DNA of 64,000 nucleotides from assembly GCF_000001735.4 (NCBI RefSeq), contig NC_003076.8, positions 17,487,835 through 17,551,834 on the forward strand, written 5' to 3'. Both the position numbers and the translations under genes were made by a program. This document shows positions 36,523-48,502 of the stretch, in pieces (within the stretch, counting starts at the first letter, position 1; the number at the start of each line of letters is the position of its first letter). This stretch comes from Arabidopsis thaliana (taxonomy: Eukaryota; Streptophyta; Magnoliopsida; Brassicales; Brassicaceae). Under the pieces are notes generated by a model. That model was not told the DNA's origin. It did no database searches and saw only the letters and a program-made list of their open reading frames with translations.

Positions 36523-38842
36523 ACTTATATTGGTATATGGTTTATGCGTAAGATTTCTCTTTTAAACCTTTTAAAAGAAGAATCTTTTATTTTGTTAGGT
36601 AACCCCTCGTCGGCCCTTTAAGTTTCTTACACCACGTGATCGGTTATCCTATGTATATACTACGTTCGTGAATGACCTATTGGGTATCCAATGCAAATCA
36701 CAAGGTTAGACTAATACTGTTTGGCCCCATTTTTAATGACTCTCTAAAGCACAAGCTTCACAGTTGCAACTCTATCAATTATAGTGATACTTTACTTAGG
36801 GTTGAAGTCTTGAAGAGGCTGAAGTAGAGCTACATGTGTCCACAATCACCGAGAGGTAACATAAACCATAGAGTCGCACCTGTGAATCTACATGTGCCCA
36901 CAATCTTTTTTCAGCAATCTTAAAACTTCTTTCACACTGCCATATATATATTCTATAATAACCAATATGAAATCCCGAAACAAATCAGGAACTAATGGAG
37001 ACCCAAAAGCCAAGGTGACTAGGATTCTATTACGTAGTTGACATAAACAAGAGGTCGGTATAATACCCATAACCAAACCATTAACTATTTGGGACCTATT
37101 GCTAGCTGTTTTCAATCAAGCAGCTTTCAACTTTAAGTTTATAAATTCTTCACCAAGTTAATACAACCTCTTATTTTTATTTATTTCTGAGAATATTAAA
37201 TGGGCTACAAGAAAGATTTGTGACTTGTGAGTGATAGATTTTTTTTTAGAAAATGAAGACAAACTTTGAGACAAGGTCTTTATGATGAAAGAAACTTTAT
37301 TAGTCCGTGATGTTTCAACCCCAACTGTTTCATTGTTTTCTTTTTTTTTCCCTTCTTCTTCTTCTTTATTTTTTGGATCATAAGAAATTAAGGAATCTAT
37401 TGCATAAGGTTGGCATGTTGTAGATATATAAATTAATTAGTCTCCATATATATATATATATATCTAGGTTATATCTTCAAATTTGTTGTTGCAGACGAAA
37501 AATACCTACAACATTCAAAACTTCAGTTAATTGTTTAAGAAAAACACAGATATGACCAAAAAAATAAATATAGAGATAATTAATAGAATAATCTTATCTA
37601 CATATATATTTATTAAAATAATCGTTATAGAAATGTTCTTTTGTTCAATTACAAAAAGAAGAAAAATATTTATTTCGTTTTATAAATTAAAATATTTATT
37701 AATATTCTCTAAATCTCGCATGGTTATTGAACTACAACTGTAAAATACAATTACAAAAAGAAGTAAAATCTTTTGACGACCACCTACAAAATGATACGAC
37801 GGAGACACACAAAGCGAGTTCAACTATTAACATTAAGCTCAGATTATTGAACCAAACTAGAATAACTCAAATAAGATATGTTTTCGATTCGGCAATAAAA
37901 TTTGATTCGAGATATTTTAGACCAACTAATTTACTATCCGACAACTGAGTTTGGGGTAAAAACCCGTAATTTATTAAAAACATTGAAATAAATAAAATCA
38001 TTTGATATTTCTATTTTCTCATTGTTCATTAATTGTAACATGAAAGCTCATAATCTTCATTTTATAGACTCAAATCAAATGCTCTTTCAAACTAACCCAA
38101 CAATGTAGTAAAAAAAAAAAAAAAACCAACCCAAAATTGGAAATCATACCATGTTTTAGATAGTCAAAAACAAGGCTAAAGAACGGAAAAATCCAAAAAA
38201 AAGAAGAAGTTATTTATGAAAAAAAAAGATAGACCGACGTTAATGGAAAGAAGAAAAGACCCAAACATGTGGCCTATATACCCATGGGACTTATACATGA
38301 TTAAGATTGGCATATACATCAATGTTTTTCTTGGTAAAACATATACATCAATGTTATGCCATCAACATTAAATTATTTTAAATAGAATTTTTTAAAATAT
38401 ATGATATTAATTTCTTCTAAGCTAAGTGAAAAAAATATCAAAGCAGCCGTACAGTTACAGAATCAAACAAGAACTTGACAGCGTAAGAAGACATAACTCA
38501 TCATACTTTCTTTTTTTTTCAAACAAAAACTACATTTACATATTTACGTAATTTTCATTATTATTATAAAAAATTTCTAGGCTCATAAGATTTTTAGGAT
38601 AAAAGAGAAATTTGCAAAGAAGAAAACTAGTGTATTAATTTATGTATATGTTTGCATTTGAATGATAAGAAAATATCTCGCATGACTACAAATCTTTGGA
38701 TATCATTATCTTACTATTTATACACTAACTTCTATATATCATTTTATCGTTTTATAGCCAAAATCAGAAATATTGCAAATCTTATTTTTTAATATGGTTT
38801 TTAATATTTGAGAGGCGGGAAATGTATGGAGAAGAATGTGTA
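36523..38842. other. Intergenic DNA upstream of TZP
   Basis: About 2.3 kb without a supported gene. An 18-bp sequence CTACATGTGTCCACAATC near 36830 recurs with one change near 36890. A (TA)n stretch lies near 37445-37462. The frames at 37531-37948 are AT-driven. The rest is AT-rich and unremarkable. Confidence 0.55.
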
Positions 38843-38850
38843 CACGTGGC
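38843..38850 (+). promoter_or_regulatory. G-box/ABRE-like CACGTGGC upstream of TZP
   Basis: CACGTGGC is a G-box with ABRE extension, a binding site for bZIP and PIF-type bHLH factors. It lies about 580 bp upstream of the TZP start codon and probably close to the transcription start. TZP is known to be light- and clock-linked, so the site is plausible; activity is not shown. Confidence 0.45.
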
Positions 38851-39426
38851 GGTCTGGGGACCTTGTAACAAAAATGCAATTAAAAAGCTTTTGAAGCAAG
38901 TTAGCCATAGCCGCTTGGCGCTGTGTCGTCTTCGTCTTCTTCTTCCTTCTTCTTCTTCATCTCTCTCTTTCGTTTTCTCAGTAAGTGAAGGATTTGCAGA
39001 AGTAGATGATTGAATATCCATGGAGGTAATTTATGGTTTCTAATTTGGTTTTAATTCTTTGAAAGTTTGATTTTTTTATGTTATGAGATTTCTGGGTTTT
39101 TGATTCTCAAGTTTTTATGGATTTTAGGGTTTTCAGTAATTGCAAAACTTTATTCTGAAGATTGAGTGATTGCTTGAGATATAGGTTATCAATTTCCTTT
39201 ATCCCTAATATTCCAAATCTCGAAATTTCAAATTACTTCTCTAAGTTGTTCTATGAGTTTATGATCTTAGAAAATAAATCTAGTGTTTTGATTACTCTGT
39301 TTTGCATATTTTTGATGGGTTTGTGTTACTTGTTTTGTAAGCTAAGTGATATTCATTTTTGTGGTTGAGGTCAATAGTGTATGGATTCTGGTTCTTTATG
39401 TCTCAGGGTGATTGGTTTCAGGAGGT

Positions 39427-42373
39427 ATGGGAGATGGAGATGAGCAAAGTAAAGAGTTAGGAGGAGTTTCGTCTTCGAGTCGTCGTTGTTCTTCCGGTAC
39501 TGCTGGTGCTGCAAATGCAGAAGCAAGAATGAAGTTTGCTGCTGTTGATGCTATAACAGAATTAGTGTGGTCTCCTAGCAACGGTCTAAGCTTAAGATGT
39601 GCAGATATCAGTTTCACGGGAAAGGCAAAATTACTCTCTCCTAACTTCTTTGATATAGGACTAACTAACATGGCGATTCACTCAAATAGCACAAGTATTG
39701 AAGACCAAGAAGATCACGTAGATGTCGAATTGAGAAACCGAGATCAAGTGAACCAAGCAAGTAATGAAATGAATAGACCATTTTCAGGTTGCTATATGAT
39801 AAGTTATCTTTTTTGATAATGAGAGTTCTTGTGTGTTTGCAGTGATTGGTGGTTCTGTTGAGGATATGAAACCTGAAATGGTTGAGGATAAGGTTGAAAC
39901 CAATGATGATATAAAGAATGAAGAAGCAGGATGTTCCAAAAGATCTTCAGGTAAAATGGTTATATCAAGTTAATAATGTTTGCGTCTCTTCCATTTATGA
40001 CAACTATGGATTTTGAGTTGGTTTCTTCGTCTTTTGTGCTTGTTTTGGTTATCGAGTAGATAGTCCGAAAGCTATGGAAGGAGAAACCAGAGACTTGTTG
40101 GTTAATGAACAGTTGAGGATGGAAAGTGCTGGATCTCAAGAAGAAGGGGATAAGGCGCATAATAGAGTTGATCGTTTAGAATCAATGGATGAGAACAACC
40201 TCGCAACTCTTGCTGTTGTAGCATGTGAAGGTAAAGGGGACTATTTGCCGGAGGGTGAGGCTGGACCTAGTGGTTCCTACAGGCGTCGTGAGAAAGCAAA
40301 AGGGAAAGAGAAAGCTTTATCTGATGAAAACTTTGGTGGTGATGGTGAAGATGAGGATGAGGAGAGTTTTGGTAGTGTAGAAAGTTGCAATAGTGCGGGT
40401 TTGCTCTCAAGGGGAAAGAAAAGACCAGGCTTTGAGGAGCAGCTGATTTTTGGAAGCAAACGGCTCAAAACGTTAAATCAAGAATGTTTGGGGTCAACTT
40501 CAAAGCTCAAGCAAGATAGTTCCTTCATGAATTGGATATCAAATATGACTAAAGGAATCTGGAAAGGTAATGAAGAAGACAATTCTCCTTTTGTAGCTCT
40601 TACCACCACCTCAAATGCTAATGGTCATGGCCAAGTCAATGCCATCGTTGACCAACAACAATTGAGTCCATGCTGTGTGAAGGAAAATAGTGGATGCAGA
40701 AACACCGGTTTCCAGTCTTTTTTCCAGTCTATATATTGTCCGAAGAAACAAAGTCAAGATGTCGTCGACATGGATTTCCCGAATGATGTTAATGCTGCTC
40801 CTTTGCAGGAACTTCCCTGGATTCCTGAACATTGCGACATTTCCAAAGGGGATGACTTGTCTTCATCTGGTAATGAGATTGGTCCAGTGGCTGAACCCAA
40901 CATTTCATCAGGAAAAGTTGTATTTAATCAGACAAGCAAAACACAGTCTTCAGAGAACAAACGTGAGGACAAAGAGCCAAACATCTCGTTGATGTCTCTT
41001 AGTAAGTCTAAGCCAAATGAAGAGCCAAAAACATGCGGTGAAGCTGATGGAAAGGTTAGTCCATGTTTAACCAACAGAAACTCTGGTCTTAAAAGTTTGT
41101 GGATTAGTCGGTTTTCTTCTAAAGGTTCGTTCCCTCAGAAAAAGGCAAGTGAAACGGCTAAAGAGGCCAATGCTTCAGCCTCAGACGCAGCTAAAACCCG
41201 TGATTCACGGAAAATGCTGGCAGACAAGAATGTTATAAGACCCAGTATCAGCTCGGTAGATGGGCCCGATAAACCGGACACTGTCCTTCCTATAGTTTCG
41301 TCAATGAGAATAGAGTCTTCAGAAGCAATGGCTTCTTTGTTTGCTAGAAGATTAGAAGCAATGAAAAGCATCATGCCCTCAGGTTCTTTAGCTGAGAATG
41401 CAGAGGAGGAACAGAGGGATCTAATTTGTTTCTACTGCGGTAAAAAGGGTCATTGTTTACGGGATTGTTTGGAAGTAACTGATACTGAGCTCAGAGATCT
41501 AGTACAGAACATAAGTGTGCGGAATGGAAGAGAAGAAGCGTCAAGTCTATGCATTAGATGTTTTCAGCTTAGTCACTGGGCTGCAACATGCCCGAATGCT
41601 CCCCTGTATGGTTCAGGAGCTGAAGGTAGAGCTATGAAGAACGCTTTAGCTTCTACCTCTGGCATGAAGCTGCCCATAAGTGGTTTCACAGACGTACCAA
41701 GGGCGGTCTTTGATGCTGTTCAAGTGCTTCGCCTGAGCCGCACAGACGTTCTCAAGTAAGATCTAATTCACACCTAAAAGACTGTTTCCCTTGTCACATT
41801 ATGAGGCTTTAACATCTTTTGACATTTCATTTCAGATGGATAAACACCAAGAAGTCTGTATCGGGTCTCGAAGGGTTCTTCTTGCGGTTAAGGCTCGGGA
41901 AATGGGAAGAAGGGCTTGGAGGAACAGGGTATTATGTAGCTCGCATAGATGGTTGGTACACTTTCATATAAATCAATACTCAAACTCGCGTATTTCTCGA
42001 ATATTTGCAACTGAAATATGTTTGTTTTAACCAGGGGACACAGAGGGACAAAGCTCAAGGAGACATTCAGAGAAAAGCTTAATTTCAGTTAAGGTTAAAG
42101 GTGTGACTTGCCTTGTTGAGTCTCAGTTTATCTCAAACCAAGACTTTCTTGAGGTATATAATAAAATTTGACCAATTATGTCAAAAGTTTTGAAATTTGC
42201 TAATTTGCTAAGTTTTCATCTGAATATTTTGCATTAATTTATCTGAGCAGGAGGAGTTAAAGGCCTGGTGGCAGAGCGCGGGGAAAAGTGCCAGAACAAG
42301 CGGCTACGACGGCATCCCGTCGGCGGAGGAACTTAGTCGGAAAATTCAGCAGAGAAAAATGTTAGGCTTTTAG
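39427..42373 (+). CDS. TZP: Tandem zinc knuckle/PLUS3 protein (light and growth signalling)
   Basis: Coding exons 39427-39787, 39843-39950, 40060-41755, 41836-41951, 42035-42153 and 42251-42373 give about 840 aa by my reading (I recall 831 for AT5G43630, so one border or the start may differ). Two CX2CX4HX4C zinc knuckles lie near residue 613 (CFYCGKKGHCLRDC) and 654 (CIRCFQLSHWAATC). A PLUS3 domain follows (WINTKKSVSGLEGFFLRLRL to the end). Known role: nuclear factor in phytochrome B photobodies that promotes hypocotyl growth and photoperiodic flowering; a natural loss-of-function allele exists in Bay-0. A 5' leader exon ending at 39025 is probable. The frame is intact here. Confidence 0.92.
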
Positions 42374-43467
42374 GACATTTGTTCAAGTAGATAAATGTTT
42401 TTAAGTTATAGGTTTTACGATTACCCGTGTATTTTTTCGGTTGAAAAGGAGAGTGTAAATTTCTTAGTTCAGAGGGCATCGAATGTCTCAAACCATACAA
42501 CAATCTAAAACTGGATGTCCAATCTATTTAGATTTGCGAGTTTTATTCGGATCTTTATGTCTCGATGACTATTTATTGTGATTGTTAAGCTTGTATAGTC
42601 TATGTGTGAAGGATCAAAGTATCATGGAAGAACAAAGTACATTGATATCAAGAGAGATATTGTGGTGTCTTGCTCATTTTTCATGAGGTATGTTTGATAG
42701 AAGTTGATATTTGTCCTAAATGAACTAATCTGTTTTGACATCATATTTATGTTTGGTGTTTTATATCAAAACATATTTTGGATTTAGTGTGCAATGGTCA
42801 TTGTTGTTTGGCATACAGCTTGCACAATATTGTTTTTAAAGTGTCACCAAATTGAAAATTGGTTCACTCACATGAGCAATCGCTTTAGAAATTTTAGTGC
42901 AAGCTGAGACAAAGTATGATGGTTTGGTGCTATAGGAGTTTGTCTTGTAATGCTTGTCAGTGTTGCCTTGACATGAAGTAAAGTAGATGAGGTAAGCCTA
43001 TTGAAATACCGATCATAATTTATCAAAAATCATGAATATTTTGTAGAGCTAGATAAGTACACTAGATCACTATTCACTACCACTTAATTATTTGCTTGGA
43101 TAGTTCATAGTTGTATTAGCCTGAACTTTGCAGTAATTAAAAATTCATCAAATCGACCTTCAAACTTTTGAGAATTAGACTTAATAAATTCTGGAAAATG
43201 ATACATTGTTGGGTTATCTAGCTATTTTTTTTATTTAATATGTTTATTTTCTCTTGGCCTTATTTTCCAAATATATGGGCCCAAATATATTAAAAAATAA
43301 AGAGAACATAAAGAAAATATTTTTAGGGTTACAGGATGCGCTACCTATTTATTTGGTGCTTAAGTTAAGTTGTTTGTCTTTTGCGCATACATTGTTTTAT
43401 TTTGAGGCTTTGTGGATTTTTTAGGGTTTCATCGATCCAACAATGGTCAGTTCCAATCTTTGTGGAT
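42374..43467. other. TZP 3' UTR, intergenic DNA and RPS15E leader
   Basis: About 1.1 kb with no gene. The right end contains the probable RPS15E leader with an upstream ATG at 43443 (see findings). Confidence 0.55.
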
Positions 43468-44536
<1,069 letters not shown>

Positions 44537-45475
44537 AGAAGCTACTTATCTCCATATCTATCTTCTTAGATGACTTTGATCTCATTTTTAAGTCTTAATT
44601 TCGATAATTATTTTGATGACTTTCTGTTTAACTCCACCAGGAGGGTTTAGATTTGAGTACTGTGTTAAATTATCTTATTTTGCTCCTCATTCATTTTACC
44701 AAATTTAAAGTTTTCAAATATTTGATAAATATGCAAAAAGTTTTGGTTGAAGGAGCTGTTTTCTTGTTTAGTTCCTTCTTGTTTTGACTCGGTAGGTGAA
44801 AGTTTATTATCCATTTTTGTATTTCCTATGACAAATCTATGGTCTTTTTTGGCGATTTCATAAGTAATTAAATAATGAACCACATGGTGAACAAGTGTAT
44901 TTGCTAATAAGATAGTACTAGTTCACAATTATTAAGATTGTAACGCACAAATATATTAATCCCTATGTTCCTAGTTATTTAATGTTTTGAGTTGTTTACT
45001 TGTTCCAGCAACGTATTAAGTTGAAGAATAACATTGTATGTTTAAAAACTCTTACTATAGAGTGTACGTAGTAAATAGTATTGAATAATAAATAATAATA
45101 GCCAAAGTATTGAACTTTCCAATTTCTATTTTTCAAAATAAACTTTAATTGGGATAGGTTTTTATGCTGGTTTTAATCAAATTTTATGGTATTTTTTATT
45201 GATAAAATGCATTACATATTTACCAAATTATCTATCACACAATTTGCAAATTTTGGCACTATATATGGTTATATACTTGATAAATTTTCTATTATATTCT
45301 ATCAATATTATTTTCTTAGTTTTATTTTTCAAACCTCAAAACTCAAAACTCAAAAGTAGTGTGCCCCATTATTTTTCTTTATGTGTGTCAATAAAGCAAT
45401 GACCAGTTAATTTAAGTATTTAACTATATACAAATTTAAATACAAAAGAAAATTAATGACAGAAAGTCAACAGAA
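44537..45475. other. Intergenic DNA between convergent RPS15E and bHLH92
   Basis: Two 3' ends face each other across about 940 bp of AT-rich DNA. No gene or repeat was recognised. Confidence 0.6.
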
Positions 45476-46924
45476 TTAGTAGTCTTTGTAAAAGGAAGCT
45501 TCTGGGAGAAAGAGAAGTTTCCATTCAGTTTCCTGGAGTCTTCTTTCCACTCTCTTTTCAACCTCCTCTCCTCTAATCTGCCAAAAAGTTAACTTTAAAT
45601 TTAATATCATCACACTAATACAGATCTAACTACTTAATTAAAAAAACATACAACCATCTACTTTTTTTTTGCTACTAACACAAAACAACCTACCTATTAT
45701 TACCTTTATGTACTTGTCAAGTTGTCATAACCAAAGAGAAACCAAAACCGGATTCAACCAATTCGAATCGAATTAAATATGTACCTGAGTCTCGATGGTC
45801 ATGGTCGCAGAAAACTCTTGAGGAGAGAAATTGGCATGGACTGTTTTCAGTTTTGTTCCCATTGATTTAAGATAATGAAGCGCTTCAAGCATTGAATCTA
45901 GTCCAGACAAAGGTTCTTTTAGATTAACCCTAACCTTTGTTTCACTCATTTCATCATGACCATCCTTTGCTGATTTTTCCTCAATCACTTTAATTCTTCT
46001 CACTAGTTCTTTCTTTAATCTTTGTAATTTCGCAATCTCATCCACGGCTTTTTCGACAATCGAATTTTTGTCATTCTGAAATAAAATGAGAATATAAGGA
46101 GAAATGATGGTCTTGAAACTTGTTTCGATATCAATCTATGATGTTCTTTAAACTTGTTTCTATATCAAAATCCTTAAGTAAAAGAAAATAGTGATAAAAG
46201 AAAAGATTCCAGTGCAAAAACTTACAAACATTTTATACAAATGATTGTAGTTGGAAATTTATCATACTCAAAACTTTATATTATACCTTACTCAATATAA
46301 ATTTATAGATATTTAAGATAAGCTTCTAAAACCAGATCAATGCATGTAATTAAGCATACAAACATCAAAGATCAGTGAACAGACATAGTAGTCGAAATTC
46401 TGAAAATTTAGTATCCATGAATCTAATCCATTTCTACCGAATATCTAATTTTGTGTGCCATTTTGAACTGTAAAAATTCGGATTTTTGTTAGAACTACTA
46501 TGATTTTCTTTCCAAGTCATTAAGAAAAATAAAGTTCGTTTCAAGTTTAATATTACACAAATAATCAAGGTACCTTAGTGGCAAATGGTAGTAGAGAATG
46601 GAGAGCTAAGTAACTCTGTTTTTGTTTCTCTCTTCTCGTCCTTTCTTTCAACATATGTCGCCGGCTTCTTTCCTTCTCTGGAGCCACCGTATTTTTCTTC
46701 TCCTCCCAATTCTTTCTCAGAAGATTGACCATTCTCTTCTTCACGTTCACCTTCGAAGAAGATATCTTCGGCGACATCATCCTCAGTTCCGTGTCCTTCA
46801 TATATGACCTAAAGGCGCTTCTGATAGGTACACTGACGCTTCTATCACCCGAGATGTCGGCCACGATTAGATCCCAGAAGTTGTTTTCTTCTTGACAACT
46901 CAAACCTAGAAAAAAGTTATCCAT
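45476..46924 (-). CDS. BHLH92: bHLH transcription factor bHLH92
   Basis: Three exons on the minus strand, 46574-46924, 45785-46075 and 45476-45577, give 247 aa, the size I recall for AT5G43650. The basic region and first helix read ERSRRHMLKERTRREKQKQS and LALHSLLPFATK; the second helix and a leucine-rich extension follow in exon 2 (NSIVEKAVDEIAKLQRLKKE). The family's intron sits in the loop, as usual. A C-terminal ACT-like region (VRVNLKEPLSGLDSMLEALH) may help dimerisation. Known role: nuclear factor induced by salt, osmotic stress, wounding and pathogens. The basic region keeps the Glu-Arg pair (KERTRR) needed for E-box contact. Confidence 0.93.
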
Positions 46925-47016
46925 CTTTCTCTCTTAGTGTGTTTGACAATCTTGATTTGTGTGATTTTTGATGTTGTCTTTTGTGTGGTGTGTCTATATA
47001 CCTATTATGATTTAAT

Positions 47017-47047
47017 CACGTGTGGTTTTGTTGATTTAACACACGTG
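47017..47047. promoter_or_regulatory. Two G-boxes (CACGTG) in the bHLH92 promoter
   Basis: CACGTG occurs at 47017-47022 and 47042-47047, about 95-125 bp upstream of the bHLH92 ATG, on either side of its likely TATA region (TCTATATA near 46993). Spacing of 25 bp, about two and a half helix turns. bHLH or bZIP factors of stress signalling could bind. Confidence 0.55.
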
Positions 47048-47826
47048 AAACATATTGAGAACGTGGTCAATGAATAGTTTTCTCAGCTTCTTGGTTAGAT
47101 GAAGTGACGTATATAGGAGAAAACCAGAGACAGTCAAATGATGTATCAAAGGTGAACTCTAGAGAAAGTCAAGTGACGTGTCTTGGCAACAAAATTTAGA
47201 CATTACGTGACGCGTAAAAGCTATAACTATTTGTTTGTTTGTTTTCAAATTAACCAATTTTCTTTTTGAAGTTAAAGTACAAAATCTCCTTTGTGAGTTC
47301 AAAAAACACAACACCGTGGAGAAAAGAAAAGAGCCGGCCCTATACCGTTTTATCAAACCTTAGGGTTTAATAATAATAATTAAGTTCATCAGTCATCACA
47401 AGTGGAATTTGTGCGTGTGTGTGTGTGGCATTAGTTTATTCTTCGTCTAATTATTGTAACACATTAGTCATTGAGATTTTCTTTCCACGTATCCTAACTC
47501 TTGGGTGGGAAATTTCCTCGTGTGAATGACTTGACTAAAAATATTGACCAACTTCGATTATTTTATTTTCTGATAAGAGATTTTATCTTTACTACACTCG
47601 GATAATTGACCACTTCGATGGAAAATTCTTGCTTCTTCAACTTCTTTTTCTTTTACACTACCAACTTCGATTCTAGAAAACGATCTTTTTTAGTATAAAT
47701 AACGAATTAAGTGATACTCAATTTAATGGGCTTGGGCTTTCTTAACTTCTCATGAATCAGTTTGACTTTCTCCTCTTTTCCCAACGAATTTAGGATTTTC
47801 AGAAGTTTCTAGAATCCAGAGCAACA
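47048..47826. other. bHLH92 upstream region
   Basis: Several TTGAC/GTCAA W-box-like cores lie near 47135-47175, which fits a stress gene. No gene was recognised. Confidence 0.45.
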
Positions 47827-48048
47827 ATGGTGGCGAATCAAGTAATCTCCGGCGTTAAAGAAACCGCACAACCAATCACCAGCGCCGCTAGTCCATCGCC
47901 GACGCCACCACACGCGTCACACAAAACCTCACACATTTCCGAATCAATTTATCATCCTCTACTTCCTCCTAACCTTCTCTTTAATCACACATCACATCGC
48001 GGTTCTAGCATTCATCGCCGTTGGTTTAGCTTGGTACAATGTTACTTT
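47827..48048 (+). pseudogene. Possible PRA1-like gene remnant
   Basis: An ATG frame (MVANQVISGVKETAQPITSA and on) is Pro/Ser-rich. Just after 47930 the other two frames give NLTHFRIN and then a hydrophobic stretch FIILYFLLTFSL followed by VLAFIAVGLAWY before a stop at 48046-48048. PRA1-family proteins (small membrane proteins of vesicle traffic) have NLxYFRxNY followed by two hydrophobic hairpins in that order. The pieces lie in different frames, so if the match is real the gene is broken. The resemblance is short and I hold it loosely; a 111-aa hypothetical protein from the first frame is the alternative. Confidence 0.35.
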
Positions 48049-48502
48049 CTCTACTTCGAATCGCTAGTGTTCGGAATTGCACAATTGAATTGGTTCACAA
48101 TTTTAAAACCGGTTAACCAAATCATACATTTCAAAAAAAAAGCTGACACTGTAAACATATGATTACTAAACCGGTTTTCATGAGTCTAACCGAATGGACC
48201 GGCTATATGTACTCTTTTTCAGCTGACACTGAACACTGCTTCGATACGGCGAGTAAACTGTAAACATATAGCCGATCCTAAACATGTAACTGGTAACTTT
48301 CATGTACATAGTAGTAATGTAAGAAATTCGAAGACACAAAGACCTATTTACATCAAATGATTCTACATATACTCAGTGTTATTTTCCAAGTAAAGAGTCA
48401 AAATTCAAAGCATAGACTTCATTTTTTTCAGCGGGCTTCGGCTTCACTCTATTATCCTAATCATCTCCTGCAATAAGGACCCCCACAGGTTCATAACCAT
48501 GC
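48049..48502. other. Intergenic DNA and 3' UTR of the oxygenase gene
   Basis: No gene was recognised. Confidence 0.5.

Noticed and set aside
36888-37115. 75-codon minus-strand frame
   Set aside because: No recognisable domain and no gene structure; decayed DNA after the F-box head.
37531-37948. Two AT-rich frames
   Set aside because: Composition-driven Ile/Lys/Asn strings without domains.
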